A DNA stretch of 64,000 nt from Lamellibrachia satsuma (GCA_033239005.1 BSQZ01000054.1:1437931-1501930); one strand, 5' to 3'. Counted from the first letter of the stretch, positions 1-13,301 are shown. Numbers and translations are program-made. The notes: a model not told the origin generated them from the sequence alone.

Positions 1-532
1 TAATCAGGGGCATTCTCAAAATTTGCCTTGGCAAAATTAATTCCAGTTCATGAGAAAACATCAATGCTCGTGTAAAGTCAGACCAAAAGGCCACTTCTGC
101 CAATGATAGATTAATTATAACATATTAAACTGTTGACATGACCCCGATGTGTTTTTCACAGAAAATGTGTAGTTATTGATGCAGAAAATCAGCCGCGCAT
201 GCGCAGTGCACACGTGTTGCGTTTTATCATGCTTCCACGCGTGGGTTCAAACGAGCGATGTTGACTGTTTCTCGTCGGTGAACGTGCTTAAGCGTGCCCA
301 CTCAAAACTGTGCATGCACACCCACAACTCTCATGTGAATTCATGCGGCCGTGCTGAAAGCATCTGTTTTATTCGCTCGTTTTTTATTGGTCGCAAATTA
401 TGCTTTACATTTGCCATGACATGACATGTCGTTGAACTTGACTAAGTGTGTCACAGTGGTAGTAAAGCAAACGTTAACTGATGTGTATGATGGTACGTGA
501 ATGCGTGCGTGTGCACATGGTAGCAAACATTC
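1..532. other. No feature found
   Basis: One 82-codon frame (176-424) lacks splice or protein support. Confidence 0.4.
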
Positions 533-995
533 CAGGCCTGGGGTAGTAGTAATATGCAATAGTAACGATTACAATTGTTCAAGTAATAGTAACAGAAACA
601 GATGGAACAGAATGTAATGTAATAGTAATTGTAATAGAAAGCAAAGTAACAGTAATTGAGCTATTACTTTGCTATTACAATTGAACATTTCAATCACACC
701 AAAATTCAATCTCACTGAAAATAATCAGACAAAAAAAATTATGTATAACATGACTTGTTAACATTTCCAATTTGGAACCTTTTTTGTGGTGATGAAATGG
801 TTTAGTATCGGGAGTCATGACAGTCACCGAACTTTAGCAGACACTGTGATAGTGTGACTGCTGCATGGCTAATTGGTCATTTGAAGCCAGGTCCACCAGC
901 CATCTACCCTCTCCACACAAGCCTATTCATTCATTCACTGAAGCTGGATAAGGGTTCCAGGCTTCCAGCAATAAACAGATTGTCTTTAACATCTG

Positions 996-1035
<40 letters not shown>

Positions 1036-1937
1036 CCATATCCCAACCCTAGCTGCCAGCCTGCCATGCTGGGTAATGTTTGGTCAAAATCCAGGGGCTT
1101 ATACCAACTTTTCTGACTTTTTCTCAGTTGGTAGCTAGCTTGCACACTATTGACCAAAAGTATGAAAAACATCCTATCATTGAGCCAATAATTAAACTGT
1201 CCACCAAGCAGCAGCCGAGCAGTATGGGTCTACTATGCCGTATGGGATAGTCAGACGGTGTTATGTGACCGTGACATTACTTTTCTGTTTCATTCCAATG
1301 AATATATGAAACTTCTACATCCGACTGGAATTGTGTGATGTTAATTTAATTGGGAAATTAACTGTTAATTGTAATTTTAATTGCCAGCAAGATCTATCGG
1401 CTAGATCGATGTTTGAGCGATGCAGTTTTCCAGAAGCTTGTGTCAGTTAAATGCAACAGCCATGTTTTAAAGTAAAGCGATCTTGTTCTTATGTTAGATA
1501 TGATTGTGATGTGATATAAAACACTTAGAGATCCAGTACAGAGAGACTACAGACAAGACATCTTGCCACATCTCAGTACTGTTCTATGTAAGAGATTTTG
1601 TGTTGACAATGATCATTTGACACTAAAGTAAACAGTTGTTTTGCCTCCAAAATAAAGTATAAACTGTCATCTAAGTATTTGTTGTTAGTTTTTCATAAAA
1701 TATGCACTTACTTTCGACGATACACCCATCAGTTAATTTGAATCTATGAAAGTGATTAAGTATGTAAAACGTTTAATTGAAAGAAAATAGTTCTGATGGA
1801 AAATGTAATAGTAATAGTTTGAAATGTAACAGCAATAGTAACATATTACATTGCCTTCAGCATGTAATAGTAATAGTAATAGAAAGGAACTAAGTAATAG
1901 TAATAGTAATATAGCAATGTAACAGACCCCAGGCCTG
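533..1937. mobile_element. Terminal-inverted-repeat element (non-autonomous)
   Basis: Ends AGGCCTGGGGT (from 533) and ACCCCAGGCCT (to 1937) are perfect 11-bp inverted copies. Both subterminal regions are rich in GTAATAGTAAT motifs (540-690 and 1800-1925). No transposase frame is inside. An (AATC)n tract lies at 995-1033. A target duplication could not be identified. The ends resemble those of the smaller element at 48542-48960. Confidence 0.5.
995..1033. repeat. (AATC)n microsatellite
   Basis: About nine to ten AATC units inside the inverted-repeat element. Confidence 0.9.
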
Positions 1938-2494
1938 ATGCATTCACATAATAATAACATATTTTACGTAACGTAGTGCACCATTGTTTGTGGTGCTTCA
2001 CAGCATAATAAAATTAAATTTCATGACCAGTCTAGAATTGCTAAATAAACAAGTAAATAGATAAAAATACAGATGATAATAATTATTATTTAAAAATAAG
2101 TATTGCACACAGAGTTCAAACAGAAAGCATAAAGTGAAATTCAAGAATGTTCAAGAACATTTGGGAGAAAAACAGCACTTTTTAAAGAAAATTTTTCTTA
2201 AGTGTCTGAATGTTATTTCAGAAACAACTTTATTGCCTTTAAAACAACTGATGTCAAATCAAAGGTATATTTTCAATAGACTGTTTGTGCCACTCACACA
2301 TCGATCAGCACAGGCAGTTCCACATGGAAAAAAGCTAACTGACAGCGACAATTTTGTCTTAATAGGAGTCACTGACCACTTTTTGTTTTACTTGACTATT
2401 TAGTTTATTCTAAATGTTGTATCTACTCAAATAGGCAAACACAATGTCTGAAGTCAGAGTGGCTGAAGTTACAGCAAATTTACAGTTTTGTTAA

Positions 2495-2499
<5 letters not shown>

Positions 2500-2556
<57 letters not shown>
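2500..2556. repeat. (TA)n microsatellite
   Basis: About 28 uninterrupted TA units. Confidence 0.95.
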
Positions 2557-2560
<4 letters not shown>

Positions 2561-2643
2561 AATTTAGCCTAAATGTTGAAGCTGCAGCAACTTTATCAAC
2601 GGGCAAAGCAGCAAACAGCAAACACTATAGCACAGGAGTCTTT

Positions 2644-2806
2644 AAACAACTTTTCTAACAATTGAAAACGTAAAACGTGTACGCATCTGCTTCTACTTCG
2701 TAAATATTTCACTAAAACAACTTTTCTAACAATTTAAAACGTAAAACGTGTACACATCTGCTTCTACTTCGTAAATATTTCAGTAAAACAACTTTTCTAA
2801 CAATTA
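2644..2806. repeat. 71-bp tandem repeat, 2.3 copies
   Basis: AAACAACTTTTCTAACAATT recurs at 2644, 2715 and 2786; the two full units differ at a few positions. Confidence 0.9.
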
Positions 2807-3911
2807 GTTTGCACTTAATCAATTAAATAATGAGTTAATTATTTAGAATGTCACATTGTGCAAGTTTCTTCAGATTTTTTATGGTTGAAAAAATTTTATT
2901 ATTAATAATAGCTTTGCAGCAATCTGCTCTGAGAAATTTGGGACAACAAATTAAAAACTTATTAAAATAATTTCAGCAATTTACCACTAGTACAAACCAT
3001 GCAACAAGATACTGTAGTTGGAACATTCGCATCGCAACACAGAAAATATGTTTACAAGAACAGTCAAGAACACTGCCTTGAAGTCAAGAACATTTAAGGG
3101 TACTTGAGTCAAAAAGTCAAATTCATTCTGGGATATGTACGAACCCTGATTGCACAACATAGGAATATAATAATAAATAAATACCCATAAATAATACTAT
3201 CAATAAAAATCATTTAAAAATATATTAATAATATATTAAGTAAGCAAATTAAGTGATTAACAAATGTGAATATGATCACAGAAAATATTAGTTATTAAAT
3301 TAAACAGTGTAGAGCAAATAGTGTTAATCTGCAAGATACTAAAATGCAGTTTGAAAGAAATGATTTTTAGTAGACATTTGAAATTGGCATGAGTGTCGGA
3401 GGTTTAAATGTGGTTAGGCAAAGTTTTGAGTCACATAGATATGCGCAGTCCCAGAGATGTATGGCACAGTTATTTACAACACCGCACCCCCACTGAGATT
3501 CCCAGGGGCTGATTAACTTCAACTGAACCTGCTCCATTATCTTGCTGTAAAAAAACCAACATGTACTAAGATATTATGACAGTTCAACACCAAAATGTAG
3601 CACAATATGAAACAGTAACAATTTTCTTCTAATCATATCTATTGAGATTTACTTACTCAATGTTTCAGCTACCTTAGGCAGCCTTTACGAGAAAATTAAT
3701 TATGGGGTATATGAACCTACTGCAGCTCTAAGTACAGTGTGCCTCGGTACAGAACTGCAAGATTTAAGAACTCTTTTACATCTTATGCATTTTACCAATT
3801 GCTGGCAATAATCACAATCTAATAATTGTTGGCGTTTTACTTGTACATAACTGAATAGGAGTGGTCATTGTATATTAACATTGTATTGTCTGCTTTTAAA
3901 CTGTGCCTACC

Positions 3912-4388
3912 AGACTTGGGGTTAATGACATTCTGGAATTGTATATGGAACTGGTGTCCTGTTTTTAAAAGTAACTGGAATTATATATGGAACTGGTGTC
4001 CTGTTTTTAAAAGTAACTGGAATTGGTGAAAAAGCAATTGTTATTTTCTATTACTTTTCAGTTGCTTTTCAATTACAATGTGCAACTTTTTAATTCAAAT
4101 AATTTACTACAAATAATCAATCAAATATAATAAGTTGCGTATACCATATCTGTTTGCCACTGTGTACCTTAATATGCAAAAATAAAAAAAACTGCCCTAA
4201 AAGAGATGTTATTTTTGGTGTTGAGTGTGTCCACTGTTCACATACAGCTGTACTGTTATTTCAAAATATTGAACTGACAATTGGAATTTGTATTTTCTAA
4301 TTGGAATTGGTATTTTTTAGGTGAAATTAGAATAGGTATTTGTAATTGGAATTGGAACTGATATGAGCAATAATGTCATCACAAGTGT
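3912..4388. mobile_element. MITE copy 1 (AGACTTGGGGT family)
   Basis: Starts AGACTTGGGGTTAATG and shares long collinear stretches with 48542-48960 (TTTTTAAAAGTAA, CTTTTTAATTCAAAT, TTGCGTATA.CATAT). The right end is decayed. A 42-bp segment is tandemly doubled at 3937-4020. It has no coding frame. Confidence 0.6.
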
Positions 4389-5805
4389 TCACACATTCAG
4401 TACTTCACACTGTAGTAAAGCAATATATTGGCAACAAGATCCAGGCAGCAGTAGAAAGGCAAAGCTAATTTGTTTTCATTGCAGGCCTACAACACCTGGG
4501 TTCCTTCGTGTGTAGCGCTTTTGAAGGCCCAAAAACAAGTTTTTGGTTTTTAAATCATTCTCAAAGGCAAATCACACAATCAACAGCAAAGAAATATCTG
4601 GTGATATCTCTTTATTATTACATCCACAATCATTCAATTAAAACCACATATTTGTATTCGTTCCCATTCTGAAGTTATAAAAAAAATGGCGATATGCTGA
4701 GTGACTACCTTTTGACAATTGCTCATATATACATGTAATGTAACCAAGCCCAAGTCTGGTGACCTTTTGATGTATCACTACATATCACAGTCTATAGTTT
4801 TATTTCATTATTCATTAAATATATGAAATTCAGTGTGCTACTACTTTATTGTAACGTTTCATGATTTGCTTAATATGTACATACGTGTAATATTCAACCT
4901 TTACGATTTCAAATAAACGTATCATTATCAACATAATGACAATTTTTTAATCAAACTAGCCACTTTTTAGTTTGTAATCATTACAGTATTAAGTTCTGAA
5001 GATATATTCTTTGGTTAAAACAGGAGTTTGTTTTTAATTTTTGAACTGATATTATGGCTAAGAATTGTCACTTGACGTGTGCTCTCATTTACCCGTGACA
5101 TACAAGTGGTATAATTTTTGCTATCGTCAAAAATATGCAGTCATTTAGAACGAAATTACACAGGCCTGAAGTAATTCGTCAATTGTTTGTTTTACTCAAC
5201 AAAGAAGAAATTGCTCAATTGCACAACATAGCACATATTTACATACTGCATTACACTGCATGACATGCGGTGATGACACAGTAGCTGTTACTAGTTTTTT
5301 GTTTCAACGAACTTTCTAAACAACCATACCTCAGCCATCATAAATCGCTGTACCATCGACTCTACTATACAGTAGGGTTGGCAAACTTTTTGTATTGCGA
5401 TATATCACAAGTATTGCAACATGCATCGTAATATAGTGTGCCTGTTTTGGTTAAAACAAGATGGCTTGTGTTATTTTGTATTTTAACATGTCTGATTGTT
5501 GTTTATATTAAATAATAGCTGTAGAAGCAATTTTTTTATTATTTTAAACATATTTAACTGGATGGTCGTTAATCATTGCATTAAGTAAATAATTAAACGC
5601 ACAAATACATCCTGTCTGGTGTAAATGAACCAAAACTATATCGTTGTACATGAATGAATAAACATTAAACATCTAAACTATGAGAATAAATTATTCGAAC
5701 CTAAACTATGAACAAATGATAATAAAGATTAATAACTGGGTGCGGTTCAGTAAAAATTCCTCAATAAGCGAACTTTTGACAAGTTGAAAATGCAAATATA
5801 TATAT
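4389..5805. other. AT-rich, no gene found
   Basis: No coding pattern or tandem repeat. The right end joins the 84-bp palindrome. Confidence 0.4.
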
Positions 5806-5813
5806 AAATGTTC

Positions 5814-5881
<68 letters not shown>

Positions 5882-5889
5882 GAACATTT
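5806..5889. repeat. 84-bp perfect palindrome with (TA)n core
   Basis: AAATGTTCTTGAA at 5806-5818 is the exact reverse complement of TTCAAGAACATTT at 5877-5889, with TA repeats filling the interval, so the whole block is self-complementary. Confidence 0.92.
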
Positions 5890-6534
5890 AAGGGTACTTG
5901 AGTCACAAAGTCAAATTCATTCAGGTATATTGCGGTACCTACTTTTTCTGCGATATACAAATTATGATACGCCTTTGTTGTACTTGTATACCTGTGTATA
6001 TACTCTATATATAGTATATTCAGGTACATCAAAGGCATATCATAATTTGCATCCCGCATAAAAACAAGTACCACAATATACCTGTATGGTTCAGTCAAAA
6101 CTCATTAAGCTAACTTTTAACAAGGCACATCAAAGACATTATCACAATATGAATCCCCAGAAAAAATACACGCCACATACCTTTATATTAGCAAAATACC
6201 TGTGTGTATACCTGTATACTGGTAACATGGCGCAACACTACCACTTGTACACATTATAGCTCATAGCTGCACTTGAGAATGCTACATTGTGGCCTGCTGT
6301 CTGGCCAGGTAATTTATGAATGTTTGCAAAATAGAAAGTTTGAACCAGCCACGACCCACAAAACTAAATGAACCATTGCTATAGGAGTTGGCTAACAGTA
6401 ATAAAACAATTAAAACTAAGTGACAAACTTACACAAATGAATGAGCATGTCATAGTGGGTACTAGGTAGGTTTGATTTGTCGTTACACAAGTCGGACACG
6501 AGACAAGCAAATAAATAATTTGACAAGGCACCTT

Positions 6535-7037
6535 TAATAATATTAATAATAATAATTGACTTCTATGGCGCCTATATCCTCAGGAACCTGAGCTCAGAGG
6601 CGCGACAAAACAGAATCAGTAAGCGTAATCGTAAACAGGGACACGCAAAAGTCAGTATCAGAACGAGGGACAACCGAACATTTACGGTGGGAATGCAAGT
6701 TGGAATAGATGTCTTGAGTTTTTTTCGGAAAATAGCAATAGTTTCTGACGTTTTCAAAGTGATAGGGAGTTCATTCCAGACCCTAGGCGCAGCGACAGAG
6801 AAAGCACGTTTACCCAAGTTAAGTTTTGTTTTAGGTACAATAAGTTGTTGTGAAGTTGATGATCTTAGCTGCCTAGGGATATTTGAAAGATGCAGGAGAC
6901 TAGCCAAGTAGGATGGTTGTTGTGTAGATATGCAAGAGTGGACAGCTTAAAATTAATTCGGTAAGAAACTGGAAGCCAGTGTAACTGTTTAAGTAGTGGT
7001 AGTGACGGTGAAAACCGAGGCGCCCTGAGAACCACAT
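6535..7037 (-). mobile_element. LINE family B, 3' fragment (5' truncated)
   Basis: Translating the minus strand gives the reverse-transcriptase C-terminal region: VVLRAPRFSPSLPLLKQLHW, then frame-broken pieces with NELPITLKTSETIAIFRKKL. It is the same sequence as 34620-35650. It ends GGCGCCATAGAAGT followed by an ATT-rich tail, the usual 3' microsatellite tail of a LINE. Two frame shifts show it is dead. Confidence 0.85.
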
Positions 7038-9301
7038 AAAATAAAGTTACACAGAAAGAGCTACATTTACAATACCACAAAAATATGCACACATATTGGT
7101 ATTGTCTGGAATCAGTTTGATTTTTTTTCAAATGTTGTGTGGTGAAACCGCATTTTTTTCTAATCTGTACAAAGACATCATAAATTTTATGGACACATTA
7201 ACATCTACACCATGTTTTATGTTCATGGTTTCTACCAGGATGTGAATAAAAACTCTAGTTTATTATTTTCCCATATTGTTCTGTCATATTGTCAGCACAC
7301 ACCTGCAAACATAGACCTGGATTATACACACATAAAAACATAATAGTTATATCAGCACGACTCATTGTAAAAACATTAGTTTACTAGGGCTAAACACCTA
7401 CCTCTCAAGTCCAGTGCCACATGCAATACTGAATACTACACATGCGTTGCACGCATGAACGAACACATTCATGCATGCATGCACATGCATAATTGGCTAC
7501 GGACACCCTGCAATTACGATATTATATTTCTCAAGATTTCCCGTCAAAGATGTTCTCTCCTGTTCTGCCGAGCCAGTCACACCTCGACCGATGACTACAG
7601 ATGCTACGCGACATTAATTTTGTGTTATTTCAGTTTTTTCGATTTCTGTGAGGTTACAAACAGCAATCGTCAACCCATTATACCTGAACTATTCCCTTGG
7701 CTGATCTCCGGTATAACCTCAGTGAAACAGGGCGACACTACATCCAGGGGTGGGGGTATATAGCATGTCACAACAGACACAGATTCTGAAAATCAAACAT
7801 TAATTCTACCAAACACTGTAGCATGACAGAAACGTCTCCAAGACCAGAGGTGATATTGCCATCACGACTGGTGCCCCCCTCCCCCCAAACAAATGTGGAA
7901 CTTACTTAATTTTTTCCAAGTTGCTGCATCAACCAACACATATTGCCAAGTTAGCTTTTTTCAAATGTAGCTTTTTTCAAATAATAAAGGCATGAAATAT
8001 CTGTCTTATTAACACATTTTATTTCAAACACAAATTTTATAATAATAACTTTACTTAAACAGCATCACTGTTCATGGATGTGGACATAAATACATAAAAC
8101 AGTGTTTTAAAATTACATATGAAAAGATTAAAAATGTAAAAAAGTACAATAGACAATAAAATAATAGAAATTAGTCACTACTTTGTAAATACTAAAAAAA
8201 TATTTTATTTAACTAAAACAGAAAAGAAGAAATTGTTGTTGGTAATGTAGTAAGTTATGCTGGCTAGTTAGTATTGTAATATTAGTAATATAAAATTACA
8301 AATATTTTGTGATCAGTATATCACAGTGATCGATGTAAGCATTTATAAAGCAGCAGTGACGCAAGGATTCAAGTAAGGTAGTTTACTGCTCTAGACATCC
8401 TGTAAACTACCGCTGGTTTGAAACACAGCATTCATAATGGCCCTGAATTTTGATTCCACCATTTAATTCCAGTAGTAGTAGGTATGGTGAACATGTCAAT
8501 TTTGAAGCCTGAAATCTGATATGCTTGACCAACTTTACGCACTGATTATGACTATTAGAAATTATTATCTGGGTAATTATCTGTTATTATAGTTTCTGCT
8601 GGCTATCATGGTATCATCAATATCAAAATTACATATATATATATACATAAGTGTAGGACTTCCTATATCAAGTGAAAATCTAAATTGCTCCTGACTTCAA
8701 TTACAAGCTGCATGAGAGTTAACATAAAAAACCACCATTTACAAAAATGACAAGTGCGGCTTCGAGTTGATCAGACTAAAGATAATTACTTTGAAATTTG
8801 AAGACCTTTTCCCATGATAAATTCAAAATAACATCTTAGAAACATTGTTCAAACTTCCTCTAGGATCCACATATTTAGTGATCAAACTGTATCATCTGAT
8901 AAAAGTTCTAAGTATATCGCTCAGTCCACCTTTGCCGAATCATAGTTTATGGCCTGGTTTGGTGAAATCAAACACAACACCTTCTTAAGGTCTTTAAGTT
9001 TTAAGACTTAGCACACACCCTGTTAAAGCAGACCTAGCACGAAACACCACGAGAACATGAATACACCATTTTTTACATGCGTATATAATATAATTTTCTA
9101 TTATCATACTGGAAAAAAATATCAAGACTGTATAATATTTATTATATTACTGTTATTTATTGTGTCTGCCTCCCAGTTATTTGTGCAATGCATACCGCCA
9201 GAACAACACTGGCATTTCCCCGAGATACCATCAAGACAAAGCCGGGACTTTTTGCTAGTGATCAATGGTAATCAATAAGCTTACTCAAGAAAGTCATTTA
9301 C
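7038..9301. other. AT-rich, no gene supported
   Basis: A 102-codon frame at 7455-7763 ends in low-complexity sequence and has no recognisable motif. Possibly intronic to a minus-strand gene, given the exon candidate at 9302. Confidence 0.35.
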
Positions 9302-9378
9302 CTGATCATAAAACATGGATACAACATCACATAAACTAGTCGGGTCGTTAGTAACCTTGGTCATGGAGTAATAGTGAT
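9302..9378 (-). CDS. Candidate internal exon, family unknown
   Basis: Between a CACTAG acceptor and a CAG|GTAAAT donor, one frame reads HYYSMTKVTNDPTSLCDVVS, then MFYDQ, a composition typical of protein and unlike the AT-rich surroundings. The frame stays open for 39 codons in total. No partner exon with matching phase was identified. Confidence 0.25.
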
Positions 9379-10499
9379 CTAGTGTACATAGTACATAACA
9401 TTAATGCTTTACTGGTCTCCTTTGATGATCATCAAGGCAGAAGGCACATTTTAATGTAATCAACTCAAAGAGAAGCTGAGGCTTGTTTATTTTATGTTGT
9501 GTGAGCATCTAAATATGAAACCATCTGGAAAAAAAGAAAAGAAATGCACCAATGAACCATCACAAGAGAACCATCGCATCATCACAATGGATGCCGTCGA
9601 TACCTCGATTGCTCTCTGCCTTGTGCACATACAGTACATAAACCTAACTTGCAGGTTTTGGGTCATGCATAACACAATTCACTTTAGAAAAATGTTAAAC
9701 TTGTATGTTTTCAAAGTGATTGATCCTTGTATTTGATTAAATATATGTGACAATAAAGTAAACAACCCCCCCATACATATATGTACAGCAGAGGAGAATG
9801 TATCACCTCAATGCCACTGGGTAACTTGTAATCTCAGTCACTTCTTGTAGTGCATTACGACCAAATTATATATTGGAAATATGCTAAGTACTACCTGATT
9901 TACGTTGTTTAAAAATATACTTTTTATTCACATACATATAAATGTACTTGACCTCAACACAGAAACTAATGCCATGTGACATTAAAAAAACTTTCACACT
10001 CTATCATTTGAACACTAATGTGAATGCCTCCCATTGTAACGTTATAATGTAATCATTCTGTACATGTTTTTTCTACATGTTTACACACCACTTAACTTCT
10101 TGAGTGAGTTTTACAACCAACAGTATTGTTGCTGCATCAAATGTGTTTTTATTATACCTGGCTGAGTTCTAGATGTTTATTCATATTAGGAGGCCTAATT
10201 TAAGCCCTTTCTACGTTCCATGGCATAACATTTCAAGAATACAGGACTTAGTTCAAGCATTGTAAGTATTCTAGGGTCAACAGACTCACACAATAAACCA
10301 GCATAGGCATGTCAAACTCGTTTGGTTAACTACAACTCTTGTAACAAAGGAATAACGCAAATTTCATAGACAACATTGTTATTATAGAATTTGTATTACT
10401 TCAGCTGCATGAAGAGTATGATAGGTAGATGACAAAGACTGGAATGTCATCCACAATGTGTCTAGACACTGAAGCTTACCTCAAATAGAAGGTGTCGGG

Positions 10500-10925
10500 C
10501 CAATTATTCACCTGCATGAAATATTCACCCCAAAGTTAGGATTTCGCTGTGAAATGTTCAATCCTTCCATGAAATATTCACAGATGCCCAAATTAATTAA
10601 ATGTTCTGTGTTTGGATTCAGTCATTCTACTTTGTATACTATGTTACACCATGTAGTAATATCATTTACAAATTTTACAATTCCAGAATGCTTTAATATT
10701 TTTTTAATAATGTAATTATTCAAAACATTTTCTCAACTATATATGCATAAATTAAACTAAACATAAATTATTGAACCAATTAATAAAACAATTATGTCAT
10801 GAAACAGGATGCAAATTTGATGGGGGGGTGAATATTTCATAATGAAATCCACACCTTTTGGGGTTTATCTCATTTGAAATATTCACCTGGGGGTGAGAAT
10901 TTATGGGGGAGTAAATTTCATCTCA
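10500..10925. mobile_element. Fold-back element with 16-bp inverted repeats
   Basis: ATGAAATATTCACCCC (10516-10531) and GGGGTGAATATTTCAT (10825-10840) are perfect inverted copies about 290 bp apart; a related GAAATATTCACCTGGGGGTG follows at 10875. No coding frame. Confidence 0.45.
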
Positions 10926-11449
10926 CACTGGCAGTCGCATAGATGACAACAGCCAATAAATACTATGAACCTCATCAGGAGCATTAAGAAAGGTATGAGA
11001 TTAAGATTGCTGTGGGAGTCAGTTTAATGACACATTTCCTGGATGTGTTAATCTACCTTTTATCTGCAGCAAAGTTATTTGCCTTTGACGAGAGACACTG
11101 GATCAAACTGACTCATACAGGTGTTGAATCAGTTTCACCTGCTGTGGCCCTGCACACTGGTGGTTTGTGTCTATGTGTTGCAGTAAAGCCGCCGACAGAG
11201 TATATTGGACTCAGCAGCCAGTGTCAAATTACACAAGTAACCTATTCAAATAAATAAGTCAACAACCAATTTGTAAATAATGTTTACACTAATTCATTTC
11301 AACTGAACACAGACTTTGTTGTGATGAAATATTGCAATATAAGTATTTTTGCAATTTCTGACAAAAGGTAAATAGTACAGCTATGTTACTATAAAAATGT
11401 AGCTGTATATCACAGTAAATCTACAATGTTCTATTCATACTAAATACTC

Positions 11450-11640
11450 AGTCCTTAGGACTGCTTAAAACGTTTCTAACACCAACCAATTACAACACCA
11501 ACTTAACCTCTCTCTGCGAAGCATTCAGCCACATTGCCATAACTGCACTAAGATGATTTGTTTGTATACAGTTCAATCACTGTCAGGTACTCACTTACAG
11601 CTGACTGAACTGAGGCAACAATATGAGTCTTACAGTCAAC
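11450..11640 (-). mobile_element. tRNA-derived SINE, decayed fragment
   Basis: CAGTCCTTAGGACTGCTTAAAACG, GCGAAGCATTCAGCCA and CAGGTACTCACTTACAGCTGACTGAACTGAGGCAAC align with the body of the 13955-14262 SINE; the tRNA-like head is lost. Confidence 0.6.
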
Positions 11641-12378
11641 AACGCTTACAAACACACTGCAGCACCTGCACAATGAAGAAGTAAGTGGCATATTCTAAGA
11701 CAATAATGTGAACACTGTTGTTACAACTAATGTCTTAACAGTAAAAGAATTTACATATTAGGCATAGCTATAAACACCTGCCCAAACTATACAGATCTAA
11801 ACATTTACAAGATAAACTAGTAAGGCAGAATACTATTCATACTAGTATAACATAGCCACATTTCCTATTATACTTATAGCTTATGCATTTATACTGTCAC
11901 TGCTAGAAGTTAGTAGTGTCACTGTTGTGGTTAGGCCTAATCCTAGGCCAGGCCCTGGGGAAAGCCATACACAAATCATTCGACGTCGTCTTCGAGTTCG
12001 ACTCCTGGGGTCCGACTCTCGACGTCTCGAGTCTTCACAGTCATATAGACATAGAGTTATAGACATAGTCATATAGACAAACGTCGACAGGAGTTAAGGC
12101 ACCCGATACTACTCCACGGAGGCATGTCATATGACATTGACATGTTATTACTCAGTGTGTGATCTGGATGAGAATATGTATGTAAAGATAACGACTCTTT
12201 GACATAACCTTATAAAAGCGGTTTATGCCAAGGCCAACACAGGCCTATAAAATACCGCTCGAAATTAGGCCACGATGTCCTACAAAATGTTCGGCACCAC
12301 TACCGCCACATTTAGAGTTAACGCTGGCAGCTAAATAAACGATCAATGCACTGAGACATATATCAAACGCTTCGCTTA

Positions 12379-12480
12379 CCTTGTGAGGTGAGTGACGTGT
12401 TAAACCAGTGTTTTCTTGGAGAAAACACGTTTATAGTAGCTGTCACTCTCAAGCACCAGACCAAAGCAAATCTGGCGTGA
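12379..12480 (-). other. Possible 5' non-coding exon of a minus-strand gene
   Basis: The minus strand reads CTCACAAG|GTAAGCG at 12382-12373, a near-consensus donor, preceded by about 100 bp without ATG. The surrounding 11900-12700 is CpG-richer than the flanks, as promoters often are. No continuous coding chain could be followed leftwards, apart from the candidate exon at 9302-9378. Confidence 0.25.
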
Positions 12481-12701
12481 GTAGAGTAGCTTCCGCACGT
12501 GCGGGCAAACATTAATCTTGTTACATGATTGGTCGACAAATTAGGTCTTTATATTTACTGTGCGATACGTGTTATAAATCGGACCGGCTGGAATTCAAAA
12601 GAAACCAACGCATGAACTTCCAATCACTAACAATAAACTATCATCACCTGTCATCCCCGTTGATTATTTGTTATAATAGTCACAGTTTCTAAACCAGAAT
12701 C

Positions 12702-12754
12702 GCCTAGGGCTAGGCTAGCAGGGGCCAAGTCTAGGGCCTAGCCTAGCCCTAGGC
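12702..12754. repeat. 15-bp inverted repeat, CTAGG-rich
   Basis: GCCTAGGGCTAGGCT (12702-12716) and AGCCTAGCCCTAGGC (12740-12754) are perfect inverted copies with a 23-nt loop that also contains CTAGGGCC. Confidence 0.85.
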
Positions 12755-13211
12755 CCTAGCCTACAACTTGAAGTTCAGGACGTTTTTTTAGTTTTCATAC
12801 TTATTTTAACGAGTATATGTTAGTAGCTGAACGCATAGATGACCATCAATACAATTAGAGAAGATCGGTGTTGGTAAATATGTCTGCACGAACTAACGAA
12901 ATACAGATTGCGAGATGTTTATCTTTACAGTATGCATTTCTCTCAAAAGCCCCCCAGAGAAATAGGCTACCGACACAGGCTCCATCTTGTGGACAAAGTG
13001 TTAATTAAATGTGTCGCTGTTTGCATATGTTGAGTACATGCTGGTGTTCATTTGGTAGAATTGCCGTAGCAGGTAGAGACTGTAAAACCATAGAAAGTCA
13101 CCAAACTAAAACTGTGCAAAGTTGATTTACAATTGTTCATCACTTGTTTTTGAAGTAAAATAACAATTAATTTTCATGAGCATCTATATTGAAATACCGG
13201 TTTGCAGCTAG

Positions 13212-13283
13212 TCCCCGTTAGTATAGTGGTGAGTATCCCCGCCTGTCACGCGGGAGACCGGGGTTCAATTCCCCGACGAGGAG
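13212..13283 (+). tRNA. tRNA-Asp (GTC)
   Basis: 72 nt. The anticodon stem CCGCC/GGCGG-type arm encloses a loop with GTC (CCTGTCACG), box A is TAGTATAGTGG and box B is GGTTCAATTCC. The whole is nearly identical to the metazoan tRNA-Asp consensus. A T-run at 13290-13301 is the Pol III terminator. Acceptor position 4 is C opposite A69, one mismatch in the stem; the other six pairs hold. It does not look like part of a SINE. Confidence 0.93.
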
Positions 13284-13289
13284 GCTTTC

Positions 13290-13301
13290 TTTTTTTTTTT
13301 T
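13290..13301 (+). terminator. Pol III T-run terminator of tRNA-Asp
   Basis: Twelve consecutive T residues begin 6 nt after the discriminator base. Confidence 0.8.

Noticed and set aside
10480..10511. Minus-strand mini-exon (VNNWPDTFYLR) with good acceptor and donor
   Set aside because: It lies at the edge of the fold-back element, whose inverted repeat supplies the acceptor sequence; phase does not connect with 9302-9378.
11639..11668. Minus-strand mini-exon beginning GTGCTGCAGTG
   Set aside because: It overlaps the end of a decayed SINE, and no frame connects it to another exon.
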